Shown here piece by piece: positions 25,300 through 37,906 of a DNA stretch of 64,000 bases. A model generated the notes under the pieces. It saw only the letters and a program-made list of their open reading frames with translations, made no database searches and was not told where the DNA came from. This DNA is from Anas platyrhynchos. Taxonomy: Eukaryota > Chordata > Aves > Anseriformes > Anatidae. The stretch is taken from positions 73,963,001 through 74,027,000 of the forward strand of contig NC_092589.1 of assembly GCF_047663525.1 (NCBI RefSeq), given 5' to 3'. A program made the position numbers and the translations under genes. Numbering within the stretch: position 1 is the first letter of the stretch; the number at the start of each line of letters is the position of its first letter.

Positions 25300-28200
25300 T
25301 GCAGCCCGAAAAACATCAGGCAGGAGCTGAGAAAAACAGGTCCAAGAGTTTGTTTTTGCAGAAGAGCCAGGCCCCCGGTGAGCCCTCAGAGGGCTCTGCC
25401 ACGCTGCAGGGAGTGCTGCACACCCCAGGAGCCCGAGGTCCAGCCTCAAACCCAGCAGCAGCAGCCACGAGAAGAGACTGAGGTCTGTCTTCTCTTGCCT
25501 GCCACATTTTTCAATACAAGGAGTCCTGAAACTTTTGGAAACTTGCTTGTGACTGGCCCCACAGGTAACCAATGTATGGTGATTAGTCAGGAGGCTTCCT
25601 CCCGCTGCACCCCATCACCACCACCACAACCTCGTCTTTATTCTTCTATTTTTCTTTTTTCTATATTTATTTCTGCATTATTCTATTGCAACTGAATCGG
25701 TACAGCTGAGCTCTCGTTGAGCACAACAGATATTCCCAGGATCCCCGTGTGTTCTCTCACATGTCAGGGATGAGACATGCAGCGTGAGGGGAAGTTGCTT
25801 ATAAACATAACCCCATGCAGCATCGGAGCTTTGTGAAACCTCCAGCTTCGGCAAGAAAGCCAGCCTCAGAAAACTCCTCTGCTTTGAATCACCACCGCCT
25901 TGCTGATACACAAAGCCGCTCTAATGAAGAAGGCAAAACAATTTCTTGTTCTAGGGACACATCACTGGTCTCTCTGTAGAGAACTGATAACACGGTTTTA
26001 ATGAAAATCTTGGACCTCTTGCTAAACAGAATAACCATATTGCCTTAAATGGTTATTGTTTAGCGAAACATCTGAAAACACATAAATGAAACATCTGAAA
26101 ACGCATAAATGAAACATCTGAAAACACATAATAGACTACTTCTTCGCAACACTTGCTATAGATATTGCAATAAAGCGCTGTTTCGCTGCATAAATTTAAT
26201 AGACTGGGTTGATAATCTGACAAAAAGATTAACCCTGAACTCCCAGCGCAAACAGATCTTCCTGTAGTGCTGGAAGGGACTTGGTCACTGCAAGCCCAAA
26301 TGTGCCAATGGTCTTCAGCAGGCTACAGTGAGAAGACCAAAATGAATGTCCTTAGGATCAAATCCATCATTCATTTTCCTAACCACTGACAGGGGTAAAC
26401 TGATCACCTCTCACACCCCTTGCCGCCGATTCTGAACTCTGATCCTCGCTTCTGAATCACCCAAACCAGGGGCTTCCAGATTTTTCTTCCGATCACACAC
26501 TCCAAAGGCTTTTGAGTGGAGATGTGAATTTATGCCTCCTGACAATAGGCTCACTTTTCTCAGCTACTTTTGGCAGGCTCCTCAAGAAGAGCCCACAGTC
26601 CCCCAGTACCTCATCAACCCCTGGCTGAAGGCCACGGTCTCTGAGCACATCCTGTTTTTCTTGGTGTCTACTATAGGCTTTGGATGGATACAAAAGTTCT
26701 GCCTTTCTGGGTCCAAACAATAATATCTCTGCGTCCGACAGCAGATTATTTCTGCAACTGCCACAACTCCTAATTTTCTAGAGCTGTTATTACCTTTGCA
26801 TATTGCGTATTGGTTATATTGCATGTTCTGGGGAAGTTGTTCCTCCAGTGACAGCATATGGAGGGCCATCAGCTGTCAAGACAGACGTTTGTGCATTTCA
26901 AACGCTCAGGCATTATCTGACACACATCGTAGGTACTGAAATAAGTTCTGGAAACTGCCTAATTATTCCACTTGCTAATGGGGAGAGAAAGACAAACAAA
27001 AAGGAACGCTTTCAGGTTTTAATGGTAGCTCGTGAACTTCTAGGAGGAAGCAGAATATCAGTCTAGGGAAGCCATAAATTTGTCAGTCATACAATGGCAT
27101 TGATCTGAACATCTCTGAAAAGTTATGAGAAAATAAATCTGGTATTTACATTACAGAGACCCTAGCATTAAATACATTTGCTGAACTGTGACAGCACATA
27201 TTTCTCCTGTGAAAACCTGTATTTTTGATAAAGAAACCTGGTTCGGCACTGCTCAATATGGATTCTGGAAAACAGCTCTTAAAGAGGTGAATAAGGGTGG
27301 CTGGTTGGATCAGTTCCACAGCTCACATTTGATCTGCCAGGCAGAGATACAGGGCTACATGGTATCAGTAAGCAGTTATCAGCCAAAGAAGAAATCCCAG
27401 CCTTGTGGAAATCAGTGCAAGTTTTGTCCCTGAACTTGATGAGACCAGGCTCCTGGTCACATTTTCAAGGGGATTTTAAATCAAGTCTGTTGCATAGTGT
27501 GGATTGTAAAGCAAGAATTCAATTTTCTTAAAAAAAATATGCAAGGTTTCCAAATACATTTTCATTCTAATTCAAAGCATAACTGAGATTGTTCAATCTG
27601 AGGGGAAAAAAAAAAAAAAAAGTGACTAAGTAAATAATGCTTTTTGTAACTCCTCTTGGAGGGGACTGGGAACTTCACATCAGGCTTCCCACGCTGAGTG
27701 CTAATCACAGTGCAATAATATCTCACTGTCCTGCTGAAGGCTTTGGGGGTTATTTTGCTTGGATCATCAGATACCTTCAAAGTTGGGTAATCCCAAAAAG
27801 CCTTGTGATCTGCCTTTTGGTAGCCACTAAGTCACCTGCAAGGCTGAGGTTAAGGTCCCTGCTGCATCTGAGTCCCAGCGAGAACCCCAGGTTTTTCTTC
27901 TGTCACCGGAGTGAATGTTTTACACACACGGTGGTTTGCCAGGCTTGATGGTTTTGTCCTTTTTGTCCAGCCCCACAGCCCTATTGCCACTTCAGGTGTC
28001 ATTGTCACCTCATCTGGGTGCTGTCCTGTGGCCAGGCACAGCCCAAACTGTGCTCATCTCACCTGTGCCTGAGGTGAAGCCCTAAGGAAGAGCAATTGAA
28101 ATCGATGGGCTCGGTTTGCTGAAGTGTTCATTAAACAAAGGCATTTGCCCTGCCTGGCCAGAGAAAAGTATTACTGGGCTGATTTTTTTCATGTGATCTG

Positions 28201-28304
28201 GAGTGGAAACTTTCTTCTGACTTTTTGTATGGCACACAAAGGTGGTAGATTGCTTATGCCATCAGAAATTGCATATAAATACACTAAATAATTAAAATAT
28301 ATGC
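25300..28304. other. Intergenic spacer, SOBP-proximal part
   Basis: The CpG content drops away after about 25300-25460. Short ORFs on both strands have no recognisable products. The only structured feature is the 23-bp tandem repeat at 26065-26133. A poly-A run is present at about 27606-27620. No transposon of known family was recognised. Confidence 0.75.
26065..26133. repeat. 23-bp tandem repeat, three copies
   Basis: The units 26065-26087, 26088-26110 and 26111-26133 all begin GAAACATCTGAAAAC and differ at only one to a few bases (A/G in the middle, final bases of the third). This is a small minisatellite with no spacers. Confidence 0.95.
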
Positions 28305-28760
28305 TCCTTCTCTTCTCTTCTCTTCTCTTCTCTTCTCTTCTCTTCTCTTCTCTTCTCTTCTCTTCTCTTCTCTTCTCTTCTCTTCTCTTCTCTTCTCTTC
28401 TCTTCTCTTCTCTTCTCTTCTCTTCTCTTCTCTTCTCTCTCTCTTCTCTTCTCTCTCTTCTCTTCTCTCTTCTCTTCTCTTCTCTTCTCTTCTCTTCTCT
28501 TCTCTTCTCTTCTCTTCTCTTCTCTTCTCTTCTCTTCTCTTCTCTTCTCTTCTCTTCTCTTCTCTTCTCTTCTCTTCTCTTCTCTTCTCTTCTCTTCTCT
28601 TCTCTTCTCTTCTCTTCTCTTCTCTTCTCTTCTCTTCTCTTCTCTTCTCTTCTCTTCTCTTCTCTTCTCTTCTCTTCTCTTCTCTTCTCTTCTCTTCTCT
28701 TCTCTTCTCTTCTCTTCTCTTCTCTTCTCTTCTCTTCTCTTCTCTTCTCTTCTCTTCTCT
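28305..28760. repeat. Long (TTCTC)n pentanucleotide array, about 455 bp
   Basis: This is a nearly uninterrupted TTCTC/GAGAA array of about 90 units with one patch of irregular CTCTCTTC units at about 28431-28475. It is pure pyrimidine on the plus strand over about 455 bp. Open frames across it (leucine/serine/phenylalanine repeats) are artefacts of the 5-bp period. It is about 4.1 kb upstream of SOBP and 11.7 kb upstream of PDSS2. Confidence 0.98.
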
Positions 28761-31064
28761 TTTCAGCCAGCCTTTTTCATGCAGATGGAAAACACCCTTT
28801 AGAACTTCTCCCTGGCTCCAGCACCATCAGAGCCCGCTCCCACCTCAGTGATGTTATTTCACCCATACCTTTCAGAAGGGCGCATTCCATTCATTCCTGA
28901 GCTGGGACGAGTGCCCACAGCATTACTCACACACAGTAGTGTCTGTAGATCCCTGTCTGCTAGGGATACTAATCTCAATCCAGAGTTTCCTTAGATGATT
29001 AAAGGCTGTTCCGCAAAATGTCGATTCGTAGCCTCTCCGAAGCCGACATGGTACAGCGGTTGAAATAGGAGTAGTGGCGGCTTTCCAAATGTGAGGGTCT
29101 GGAAATGTTTGGAGGTATTTTAATATTGATGAATATTTCAGAATTTTTCTCTTGCTCCAGGGTATCAGTGTCAAATCTGTGCAGATTAATGGCAAGATAG
29201 AGCCCTAATCCTGCTAATGTCTTTTAAAGTTCTGGCAAATGCAGAAAAACTATATTTAACTTACTGCTATTAATGATCCCTTTTCTTGCCTGAAACTTTG
29301 AGTAATTCAATGAATGGAAAGAAATTATTGATAAACAGAAGGAAATTAAATACTTCTGAGTCTTCTGTTAAAATGCCTTTCTTTTCTCTTTGTTTAATTT
29401 CTAGTGTCTCCTACAGCAAAAGTAAGCAAGGGGACATCTTTTCCTTCCTCAGCATCAGAGAACAGCCACATCATTAAAAATCAGCTGAGATTAAACCTTT
29501 AAAAAGGTTTAAAATGTAAAATCAATTTAGAAAAGCATGCCCTGGACACCAGTATTGACTTTGGGGAAAACTTGTTTTCATGTCTGCTGCTACGCCCTGT
29601 CTATCCTCTAGGGTTATTCAGTAATTTCTGCTGTGATGGTTCCGTATTTAATATAATGCCAAGGATCAGGTACAGGCACACATCATACAAGACTTAAGCT
29701 TGGTGATGACAAACTAGGCATTTGCAGCCTCCAGACTTCATTGCTCTTAAGGACTGTCCCTCTAAATGAAACTTGTGAGTCTTTGGAGAAGTTTGATTTG
29801 GTTCAATACCAAATCTGGTCTGCTTGCCCTGGAACACGGGTTGATAAGAGCCTATACCAAGCTCTGCTTTCCCTAGGGCTTGTCATTTCCTTGTGGCTGA
29901 AACACAGGAAGGTTACCTCCATTGCGTCCAGGTCCGGGGTACCTGAGAGACTTCCCTGCTCTCTGTGCCTCCCTTCCATGTTCCTCACACACCTTGAAAC
30001 CAGGGAACTGTCAAACTCGGAAGCAAAACTGCTGAGAGGTGGAGACGTGGGCTCCCTGCAGCTGGCCCACAGCTGTAAGAGCTCCCTCTGAGGTGAACAG
30101 AATATTTAAAGGCAAGGCAAACTCCTTTCTTCACCTGTCATTTCTTGACAACAGCCAATTCCGCCCCTTCTCATTCTTTTACTTCTCCACGCAGAAGAAG
30201 GCAGGAGAGAGTTTTCTTGATTTCACTTTAATAAAAGGGTAAGTCTCCCAGACACCACAGTGATAGGAGGAGGTGGGGAGAGGTTGTGTGGGATTGGGAT
30301 ACAGCGGAAAGTTCTCCCCTTTTTTAACTTCATTTTGTTTTAATAGAACAATTGTGCTCGTACGCTCCTGAAAATGTTATTACAGTAATCTACATCAAAT
30401 TCTTCCTAAAAGGAATTCCTCCTCTCTTTGTCTTTTTGTGAAGAATAAAAGAATTTTTTACAATAAAAAATAGTGGTTTATACATTTTCTCATAATCCTG
30501 TATTTCCCCTGTGAGCTTTGTTGCATGATATAGTATGTCAGTTTAAGTAACATCTGTCAGGGGATGGAAAACAATTACAGGTTCTTTTCATTCATAAAAG
30601 TCATTCTGGAGTTTCTTCATCCTTAATTTTCTTGTCATGCTTTCAAAAACATTACCTCATTTTGTCCAAATTACCCCCTGCATTGCATATACACGATACA
30701 GGAGGTTATTCATTTCTTTCCTGGACCCAAAGAAACACGTCAAGGTATCTATAGTGACATGTACTAAATGATTTAGACCTGGGTAAAGTTGGGCTTTGAC
30801 ATGTCATTATTTGACAATTACTCTTCTACTGCAACGCTTGCTTTCCTGCCAGCAGCTCACCAGAATCCTACATGACAGGTGATTCAATCTCTTGATCTTC
30901 TCGGTTATATTTACATGAATTTTACACGTCCTAATATATAACAGCAATGCACTCACGTCGCTGTGGCGAAAAGTCTGTCAAAAACCCAAACACATCTTGA
31001 GAGTACATAACAAATATATTCAGGACCGGGATGTGCCGCATCTCTTCAGCGTAGGAAGATGTTC
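28761..31064. other. Intergenic spacer between the TTCTC array and the CR1 fragment
   Basis: This is AT-leaning unique-looking sequence with no recognised gene, RNA or repeat family. Short ORFs have no recognisable content. Confidence 0.7.
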
Positions 31065-31760
31065 TTTATTCACAGAATCAGAGGAGAGCTGAGATGGGAA
31101 GGCACCTCTGGAGACCATGTAGCCCAACCTCCCTGCTCAAAGGAGAGCGGCTTGCTCACGGCTGTGTCCAGTCCCGTTTTGATTAACTCCACGGATGGAC
31201 ACCAAACTGTGGAATTAGCACATTTCAATTTCAATGCTGCTTATCTTTTCACTGAGAAGTGTGGCTCCGTCTTCTTCTCTCCCTCTTTTACATACACTGA
31301 TGAGATCCGCCTTGAGCCTCCTCTTCTCCAGGCTGAGCAGCCCCATCTCTCTCAACCTTTCCTCTTACCTCAGGTGCTCCAGCCTGCTATCATCTCCACG
31401 GGGCTTTGCTGGGCTCGTTCCACATCCCTCTCGTCCTGGGGAGCTCAGGCCTGGACACAGCACCACGAACACATCCCACCAGAGCTGAGCAGAGAGGATC
31501 ACCTCCCGCAACCTGCTGGCAGTGCAGACCCAACGCAGCCCAGACCTTTGCTGCGAGGGCGCGTTGCTGGCTCGCGTTCAGCTGGTCGGATGCCAGGATC
31601 CCCGGGGCCTTCTCTGCAAAGCTGCTTTCTGCTCGATCCCCCGCCCGTATCGCTGTAAGGTTATTCCTCTCCAGGTGCATGACTTTGCATTGCTTTGCTG
31701 AACTTGGTTGGATCCTTGTCAGCCCGATTCTCCTGCAATTTATTCAATTTGCTTTGATTT
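31065..31760 (-). mobile_element. Degenerate CR1 LINE fragment (3' part of ORF2 region plus 3' UTR)
   Basis: In reverse orientation, the sequence starts with the CR1 3' end 'cacagaatcagaggagagctg', continues with 'gggaaggcacctctggagacc' and 'gtagcccaacctccctgctc', then 'ctgatgagatccgccttgagcc' and 'tcttctccaggctgagcag', and on through matches to CR1 consensus text up to 'ccaggtgcatgactttgcat' and 'gctgaacttggttgg'. It is about 700 bp, interrupted by stops and indels, so no functional reverse transcriptase remains. A middle portion of the usual consensus (roughly 31200-31255) appears diverged or rearranged. Confidence 0.88.
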
Positions 31761-34700
31761 ATCATCTTTTAAGCAATTAGTATAACTATTATCTGGAAAG
31801 ATTTTGTTTTCCCGAAGTGTGTTGCTTTTTCTAATTAAATCATGCATATAACATTAATGATAATAATCTATGCCTACGACTGCCATAACCAAAAATGGAT
31901 TTTGCACACAGTCCCAAGAATCCTTCTCAGCACAGGTAGGGTTTTTCCCTTAGAACAAGCCAATATATGTATCCGTCTCCAACCGAGACTCTTGAAGTCG
32001 CACGTGGTCATCAATTTCTTTTCACGATGCTACTACTTAAAGCAGAATTGATGCTATGCTTTTTCAGATCATTGGAGGATGCCAACGGGAGATGGTTACA
32101 AGCAAATCCCATCCTACCCAGCTCACAGGGGAAAGGCTTGGTATAGGATTTCAGCTTTGGGTATCTCCTGGGAATTGAGGGCTGGGAATCCCATGCAAAT
32201 CTTGATCAGCACAGCCAGTTGGCTTCCAAAGCCAAGGCTCTGGCTCGCTTCCTCTCACCTCTCAGGCCACTGTGAGATTGCCTCTTGTGTACCACACGTG
32301 TGCCACAGCTAGCACTTCTCAAGCCCCAGTGTGAGGAGCCATACGTGCAGGTTTATTGGCTTTACCTGAACTGACATCAACTGACACCAAGCTGTCCAAG
32401 GTCAGCTTCAAAACATAGCCACACGTAAGATTATTTGGGGCCTTCTTGCCTCTTAACTAGTATTACAGCTGTAGCTTAGTATTAGGGCTGTTTCACAAAT
32501 CATGGGGAGAGAGGCAAAGTGGCGAAGCACATGTTCATGAAGTCTCATGTCCCGAATCAGAACCCAATTCTTACGTCTTGCAGGACAGTCCTTTCACCAT
32601 TAGAACATGCAATCTAACCTTTTTTTTGGGAAAAAATAAAAACAAAACAAAACAAAATAAAATAAAGTGAGCCTGCCTTTGCACCACCTTGATTTTGAGC
32701 TCACTCATGAAACACCAATGACTTCTGAAGGAACACAGGGATGACGCCATTGACAGATTTTGCATCAGTTAGCTGCAAATAAAGTTATTTGAAATAAGTG
32801 CCAAAGCCTAATTTATCAGACTTTTTCACAGATTCCACAAAAGCAAGGAAATTTGAAGTTGAAAGGCTTTCTCCAGGCAGCGCATGCCAGGCATTTGTGC
32901 ATGAATTGCAGGAGGGGAAATGATATGTTTCTTTTAGAGCTGTTGTTGCCATCATGGAAAGCGAACAAGCATCTGTGCCTCGGAAATCAGTGGAAGGAAG
33001 GTGTTCCGTGAAAGAGAGCATGTGGGAAAGCGGCTTGAAATGGTGAGAGTGTATGAAAGTAGCAGGAGTTCTGAATGCCACTGGGGAGAAGAACTGGAAG
33101 AAGGCTGACACATAGAAAGGTGGCGAGAAAGCAAAAAGAAATGCAAAGAAGAGTACACTGAAGGGGGGAGAGAGAGAGAAATTTGGCTAGAGAATTGGTC
33201 TGAGCAAATTCCAAAAGTGAGAGAGGAACAGGGAAAGAAGGAAAAATTATAGGGCAGATGGAAAGTTTCCCTATTGGATGACTGGGCAGGTGAATGTGTA
33301 AGTTAACGTTTTGGTGTGTTTTACTATGGAAACAGATATAAATCTGAAAATCAGATGTCCAGGAAGGATCCCTGATGCAGCTATGTTCTGTACATTTATC
33401 CTACACAAAGTCTGTAAGATGATTGTCCTCTGTAGCATTTGCCACTGATCCCGAAAAAAAAAAAAAAAGAGAAAATTCACATTTGGCAATATTTGATTCA
33501 AGAGGGCTGCTTACCTTAAATCTGTGTGAATAGGGCCTGCACCATCAGCCCCAAAGTTCTTAATTTCACTCTGAGGCTGACTATTTCCTGCGTGACAACG
33601 CTGTGAAGCTGAATCCGGAATACCAATTTAATACTTGAGTGCCCAGAGTCAGGCAGGCACTCTGCATAAAAGTCTTCTCTTGTGAGCTCTGAGTGCCTGC
33701 AGCTCTCCGCGGGAGGTGCTGGGTGCTAAGCACCTCCGAAATCCAGGTCACTGTCACTCGGGAGCTCAGGAAGGAACCGAGATGCCAAAGTTGGAGACTA
33801 AACTTACAAGTGATGTCATTGCGGAAGGGCTGCCACACTTTGGGTCAGTTGAATTTTGGTAGTAAATGGGTAAATGTTTTTAATACGTATGCCTGCGTAG
33901 CTCACAAACCCTTTAGAGGTCATAAGAGAATAAAATAAAGAGGGAACGAGAGAAGAAAAGCAAGATGGGGTGAATTAATAAACAGAAAGGGATGGGGATG
34001 TTGTTCAAGCCTTATTTTAGACTAGCTTGGGCACGCCTCGTTGGCTCTGAATGCAAACAGTTAGTTAGGAGCCTAAAATAAACATAATGAGGTGGTGGTG
34101 GTGGGGGGGGGGTTCCACATAATGCATAATGTAACTGTGGAACACATGTCCACAGGCTGGTCTGGGGAACAAAAGTCCAAACAGCTTCAAAGAAGAGCTT
34201 AGACGAACCAGACTTGGAAGCTTTGGGAAATGCACCCATTTTGGTTTATTAAACATGAGGGACTTGACGGAGCATCTGGCTGTCAAGTCTCTAAAATATA
34301 GATAGGTGGGATCTGGGTGGACGTGCCACAGGAAACACTTCTCTGTACTTGCCTGATTTCTCATTCTCCTCCACTAAGCATCTCACACCGGCTCTTACCA
34401 GAGGCACGACACTCTCGTATTGCATTTTGCATTAACAGCTTATGGTTTCCCTTCTACAGCTTTCATTTGTGTTGGCCTGGATGAATTGTTCTTCCTGCTG
34501 TACAGCAGCAATAACTATGATTGCCATGTTGTTAACATTTAAATCATGTTAGAGCATGCATTGAAGTGGCAGGCAGGCATTTTAATTACGCGGGTTAAAG
34601 GAGAGCAGATGCAGTGAATCAAGTGCTAGGTAAAAATAAATGCACGTCCCCTTGTCCCGTGATGGTCACTACTCCTGGTCAAATTCAAAAGCAGAGGAAA

Positions 34701-37700
34701 GCATATTGAAAAACACCTATATTGATCAGTGGACTCAAGGGAAACATAAAGATAGCATGATATAGTCTGGATGAATACCTTTGTTTATCTTGTTTTAATT
34801 TCCCCAAAGTCATCTAGTTAGTGCTATTTAAAATCCATTGCTTCATTCAGACACAGAATTGCAAGGACAGATTTCAATGGCTTTGTTTAACTTGGCTTAC
34901 CTAAATAAAATTTTTTTAAACCATTTTATTTATCCTCTAGGTTGACTTTCAGCTATCTGGACCTGGCTTCCAGAAAAAAAATTACAGCCTATATGTTAGT
35001 AAGGCAGTGAATAGGCACAGGGTGAGAGGAGCCCCTTAGTACATGCCCACTTCCTTGAGTGTTCTGGGCTTTAAAATTCATCAGCAAGCAGAAAGCTAGA
35101 GCCAAACCTCTGGTGCTGAGCCCTCTCGCTGTGCCGCACTGTTCAGCAAGTAGGTAGTGGGTTTTTCAGGAACTGGATCTTTGAGGCACACTTCAAAGGG
35201 GCGTCATAAATAGAAAGGTACAGAAACCAAAGGCACCGGTGACTTCTGCAAAGTTTACTTCAGAGGAAATGTCCAGCCAGCTGTGGTGGATAATATATAG
35301 CTCCCTGCGCAAGCAAAAAATAGACAAAGACAGAAAAAGGTGTACTGATCTTCTCCCCTCAAACTGAGCATTACCAGCAGGAAGACAGAACATCTAATAT
35401 TCCATCTATGCTTTGATTATGCATGTGAATAGCAAGCTGCAAAATATACATAACACTTCATAAATTACACATATTTAGTCCCTGTGAAATAAGCATTTTA
35501 ACAGAGAAATGCTTCAATTTATTTATTTAAATCCATAGAAAATTTGCATATCGTATATGTTTGCCAGTTTCCTGCTCTACTATGGCTTTAATCATCGGGT
35601 TGTATCACACTACCCACTAATTGTGGAATGGTTTAGGGAGTTTTTTAACCTATTTTTCATCTCAAAGACAAACTCCTACTTTTTCTGCTAGACCTTCCCA
35701 AATCGCACCATCTCCCGTGATTTTAAAGGATGCTGGGATGGAAATCACTGAAAAAAAAAAAAAAATCCACCTGAAATGTACAGATTTGTGGTGTTGGAGT
35801 TGAAAAGCGGGTGTGTGAGTAAGCCTTTGTTCAGTATGGCTGTCATCTACTCTCTGCTGCATTTCACTTTCACCCAGATCATGAACTCCTCAGGCAAGGG
35901 ACCATCTCCTTTGTTGTAGTTTTAAAATGAGTCTGATGGGAGTTTTCCACCGCTACCAGAGTGCAACTAAATATAAATCCTAAATAGTTAATAGGTGGTC
36001 GAGTTGCAGAGGCGGGGCTAATCAGCTGAGGCTTCATGGGGTGGTTAATGATGGATTAGGAATGGGAGAACTGATAAAGCTGAATACTTAAAGACTAATA
36101 TTGTGCAGGGTGATGGATGCTTTGTCAGCTTCGATTGCATACAACCAGAATTAACATTGTGCTTATCTCACTCCTGCTTCTTCAGTAGATTACTCAGCTC
36201 CAAAACACTGCTGTTTTAAGAGTCTCTGTCCAAATTCCCCTGAGCAGAGCACTGCCAGGCAGAGGAGACGACCTAGGAGGCTGTCTGACGATTGAGATTG
36301 GGTTGGGAGGTAGAAAACCGGTGACTCTCTGAAGGAGGGGTGTTATCAGCCACACACCTCCCTGCTCCCGTTCCCACTCAGCTTGCTGAAACAGAGGGGA
36401 TTTCAATTGATTTTGTTTTCTTTGCAGCATGAGCTGGCGAGCCAGTGAGAATGGATCTGTGTGCGGTGAGCGTGCAGCACCGGAGGGGCACGTCCCATCC
36501 TCTGCGCAGCGCTGCCCAGAGCCACCGGCAGCTTCGGCTCCTGATGCGTGGTGGTGTGTGCTGACTGCCTTCCCTGCCACTGTGGTTTCTGTGCAGGGTG
36601 AAAATGGTAACGTGCACCTACCCACACAAGGCGTCCCCATCTCTCACAGCTGTATTTGTTTACTTGCTAAGCGAAATCAAAATAATTATGCATTAATTAT
36701 CATTTATTAGCCAGCAACAAATCTTTTCCTGATATTAGTGTCTCAGTAGGTATATTTAGGCTTAAAAATTAGTACCTCTTAGTGCCAAATTCTATCCGAG
36801 GCATCTGACTCCTACTGACACTGAATTATTCTGTTTTTTTTTTTTTTTTTTTTAGTGTCTAACTACAGGATCAATAAGCATTCATCCTTCTCTGTAGTCT
36901 CTAGGCTAATAGGAAGATAGGCAGCCTTGTAGACAAGGCACAGACAATGAGGTCAAGAGAAGGGAATTCATTTCTCAGCTTGCCTTAGGGGTTTTGTGAA
37001 GCCTTGGACAAATCACACAACCTCTAAGTTTAAACCTCCTGACTTCCAAAATGGAAATGATCATAACTGTCTACCTCCCCAGGGCGTTAGGAAGTAAATC
37101 AATTCTCTGTGTGTGAGGTGTTGGTTGTTGGTGGGGGGACTACTTGGGTGATTTGGAAGGAACAGACGTATTTCTGTTAGCTTTCATTTTTGGAAATAGT
37201 CCTGGAGTGCATCCTAAGCTTCAATGTATTAAAAAATTAAACAACATCTAGGACAAGATCTGGTTACATAGTGTGTAGTTAGTATAATGTATTAACATGT
37301 CTAGTCTCATTCTCCTATGGACATTGTTTATTTTGCATAAGGCCGGCATAACTATGAAAGACTGAAAGGTCAACTCTTCCTCAAGCAAATGAAAGTGCTT
37401 TGCAAAAGTTTTGCTTTAGATGGCAGTCAGGAAAGTGTTTTCACATTTCATTTGTTAGAACAGATATCAAGAGCTGGCATTAGCGCTGGCTTTGATGTGT
37501 TCTCTGGTATGTTAGTCCAGAGAATGCTGCTGTAAACAGAAGTGTCTCTTCACCTTCCATCTTTGTTCTTCAACTTTGATACTGGCCCCCTGCAGTGGCT
37601 TCTTTCTGCTCCTGGGGAGGCTTAACAAAGTCAATTGAGAGAGAAAAAAGAACCCTCAGTTTTCTTCTCTGCTTAAGACTCAAAAAGAAATAGATACATC

Positions 37701-37773
37701 TATTGTACAGTCACTATTGAAACAGTGTGGGTTTTTCTCTTGAATCCTCGGGGGAAATGAACCAAGGAGAAAG
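31761..37773. other. Intergenic spacer, PDSS2-distal part
   Basis: This is mostly unique-looking sequence with no recognised gene. It has several poly-A or poly-T runs (about 33455-33469, 35750-35765, 36834-36855) and two homeodomain-motif-rich segments (about 34430-34640 and 36640-36725). Confidence 0.7.
36640..36725. promoter_or_regulatory. Possible regulatory element with FOX and POU/homeodomain motifs
   Basis: TGTTTAC (forkhead core) is at 36657-36663, followed within 20 bp by a nearly palindromic TAATTATGCATTAATTA at 36683-36699. The close grouping in otherwise ordinary spacer, 3.8 kb upstream of PDSS2, suggests but does not prove an enhancer. Confidence 0.3.
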
Positions 37774-37906
37774 GAAAAAAAATAATAAAATAAAATAAAA
37801 ATAAAATAAAAATAAAATAAAAATAAAATAAAAATAAAATAAAAATAAAATAAAAATAAAATAAAAATAAAATAAAAATAAAATAAAAATAAAATAAAAA
37901 TAAAAT
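37774..37906. repeat. AT-rich 11-bp minisatellite (TAAAATAAAAA)n
   Basis: After an A-rich lead-in, the 11-bp unit alternating TAAAA and TAAAAA is repeated about ten times with almost no divergence. The phenylalanine/tyrosine-rich minus-strand frames through it are artefacts. It may have grown from a poly-A tail, but no element is recognisable next to it. Confidence 0.95.

Larger units (their letters stand above)
24040..25300 (-). promoter_or_regulatory. SOBP: SOBP CpG-island promoter and 5' region
   Basis: This is a GC- and CpG-rich block around and upstream of SOBP exon 1, densest at about 24470-24560, 24690-24800 and 24940-25280. I see no TATA box at a convincing position, consistent with dispersed CpG-island initiation. 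A YY1-like motif is present on the minus strand (AAGATGGCT, plus positions 24516-24524). The transcription start is inferred to lie between about 24300 and 25000; the exact site cannot be read from sequence. Confidence 0.75.

Noticed and set aside
24940..25572. 210-codon minus-strand ORF upstream of SOBP
   Set aside because: GC-rich CpG-island sequence with few stops; no recognisable protein and no splice context.
26065..26133. Three evenly spaced repeats resembling a CRISPR array
   Set aside because: The units are directly adjacent with no spacers, in an animal genome; it is a minisatellite.
28301..28900. 199-codon ORF with (LLFSS)n protein
   Set aside because: It is a translation of the TTCTC microsatellite, whose 5-bp period avoids stops in every frame.
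31059..31780. ORFs of 96-199 codons in the spacer
   Set aside because: They are chance frames across a degenerate CR1 fragment, mostly on the wrong strand for its reverse transcriptase.
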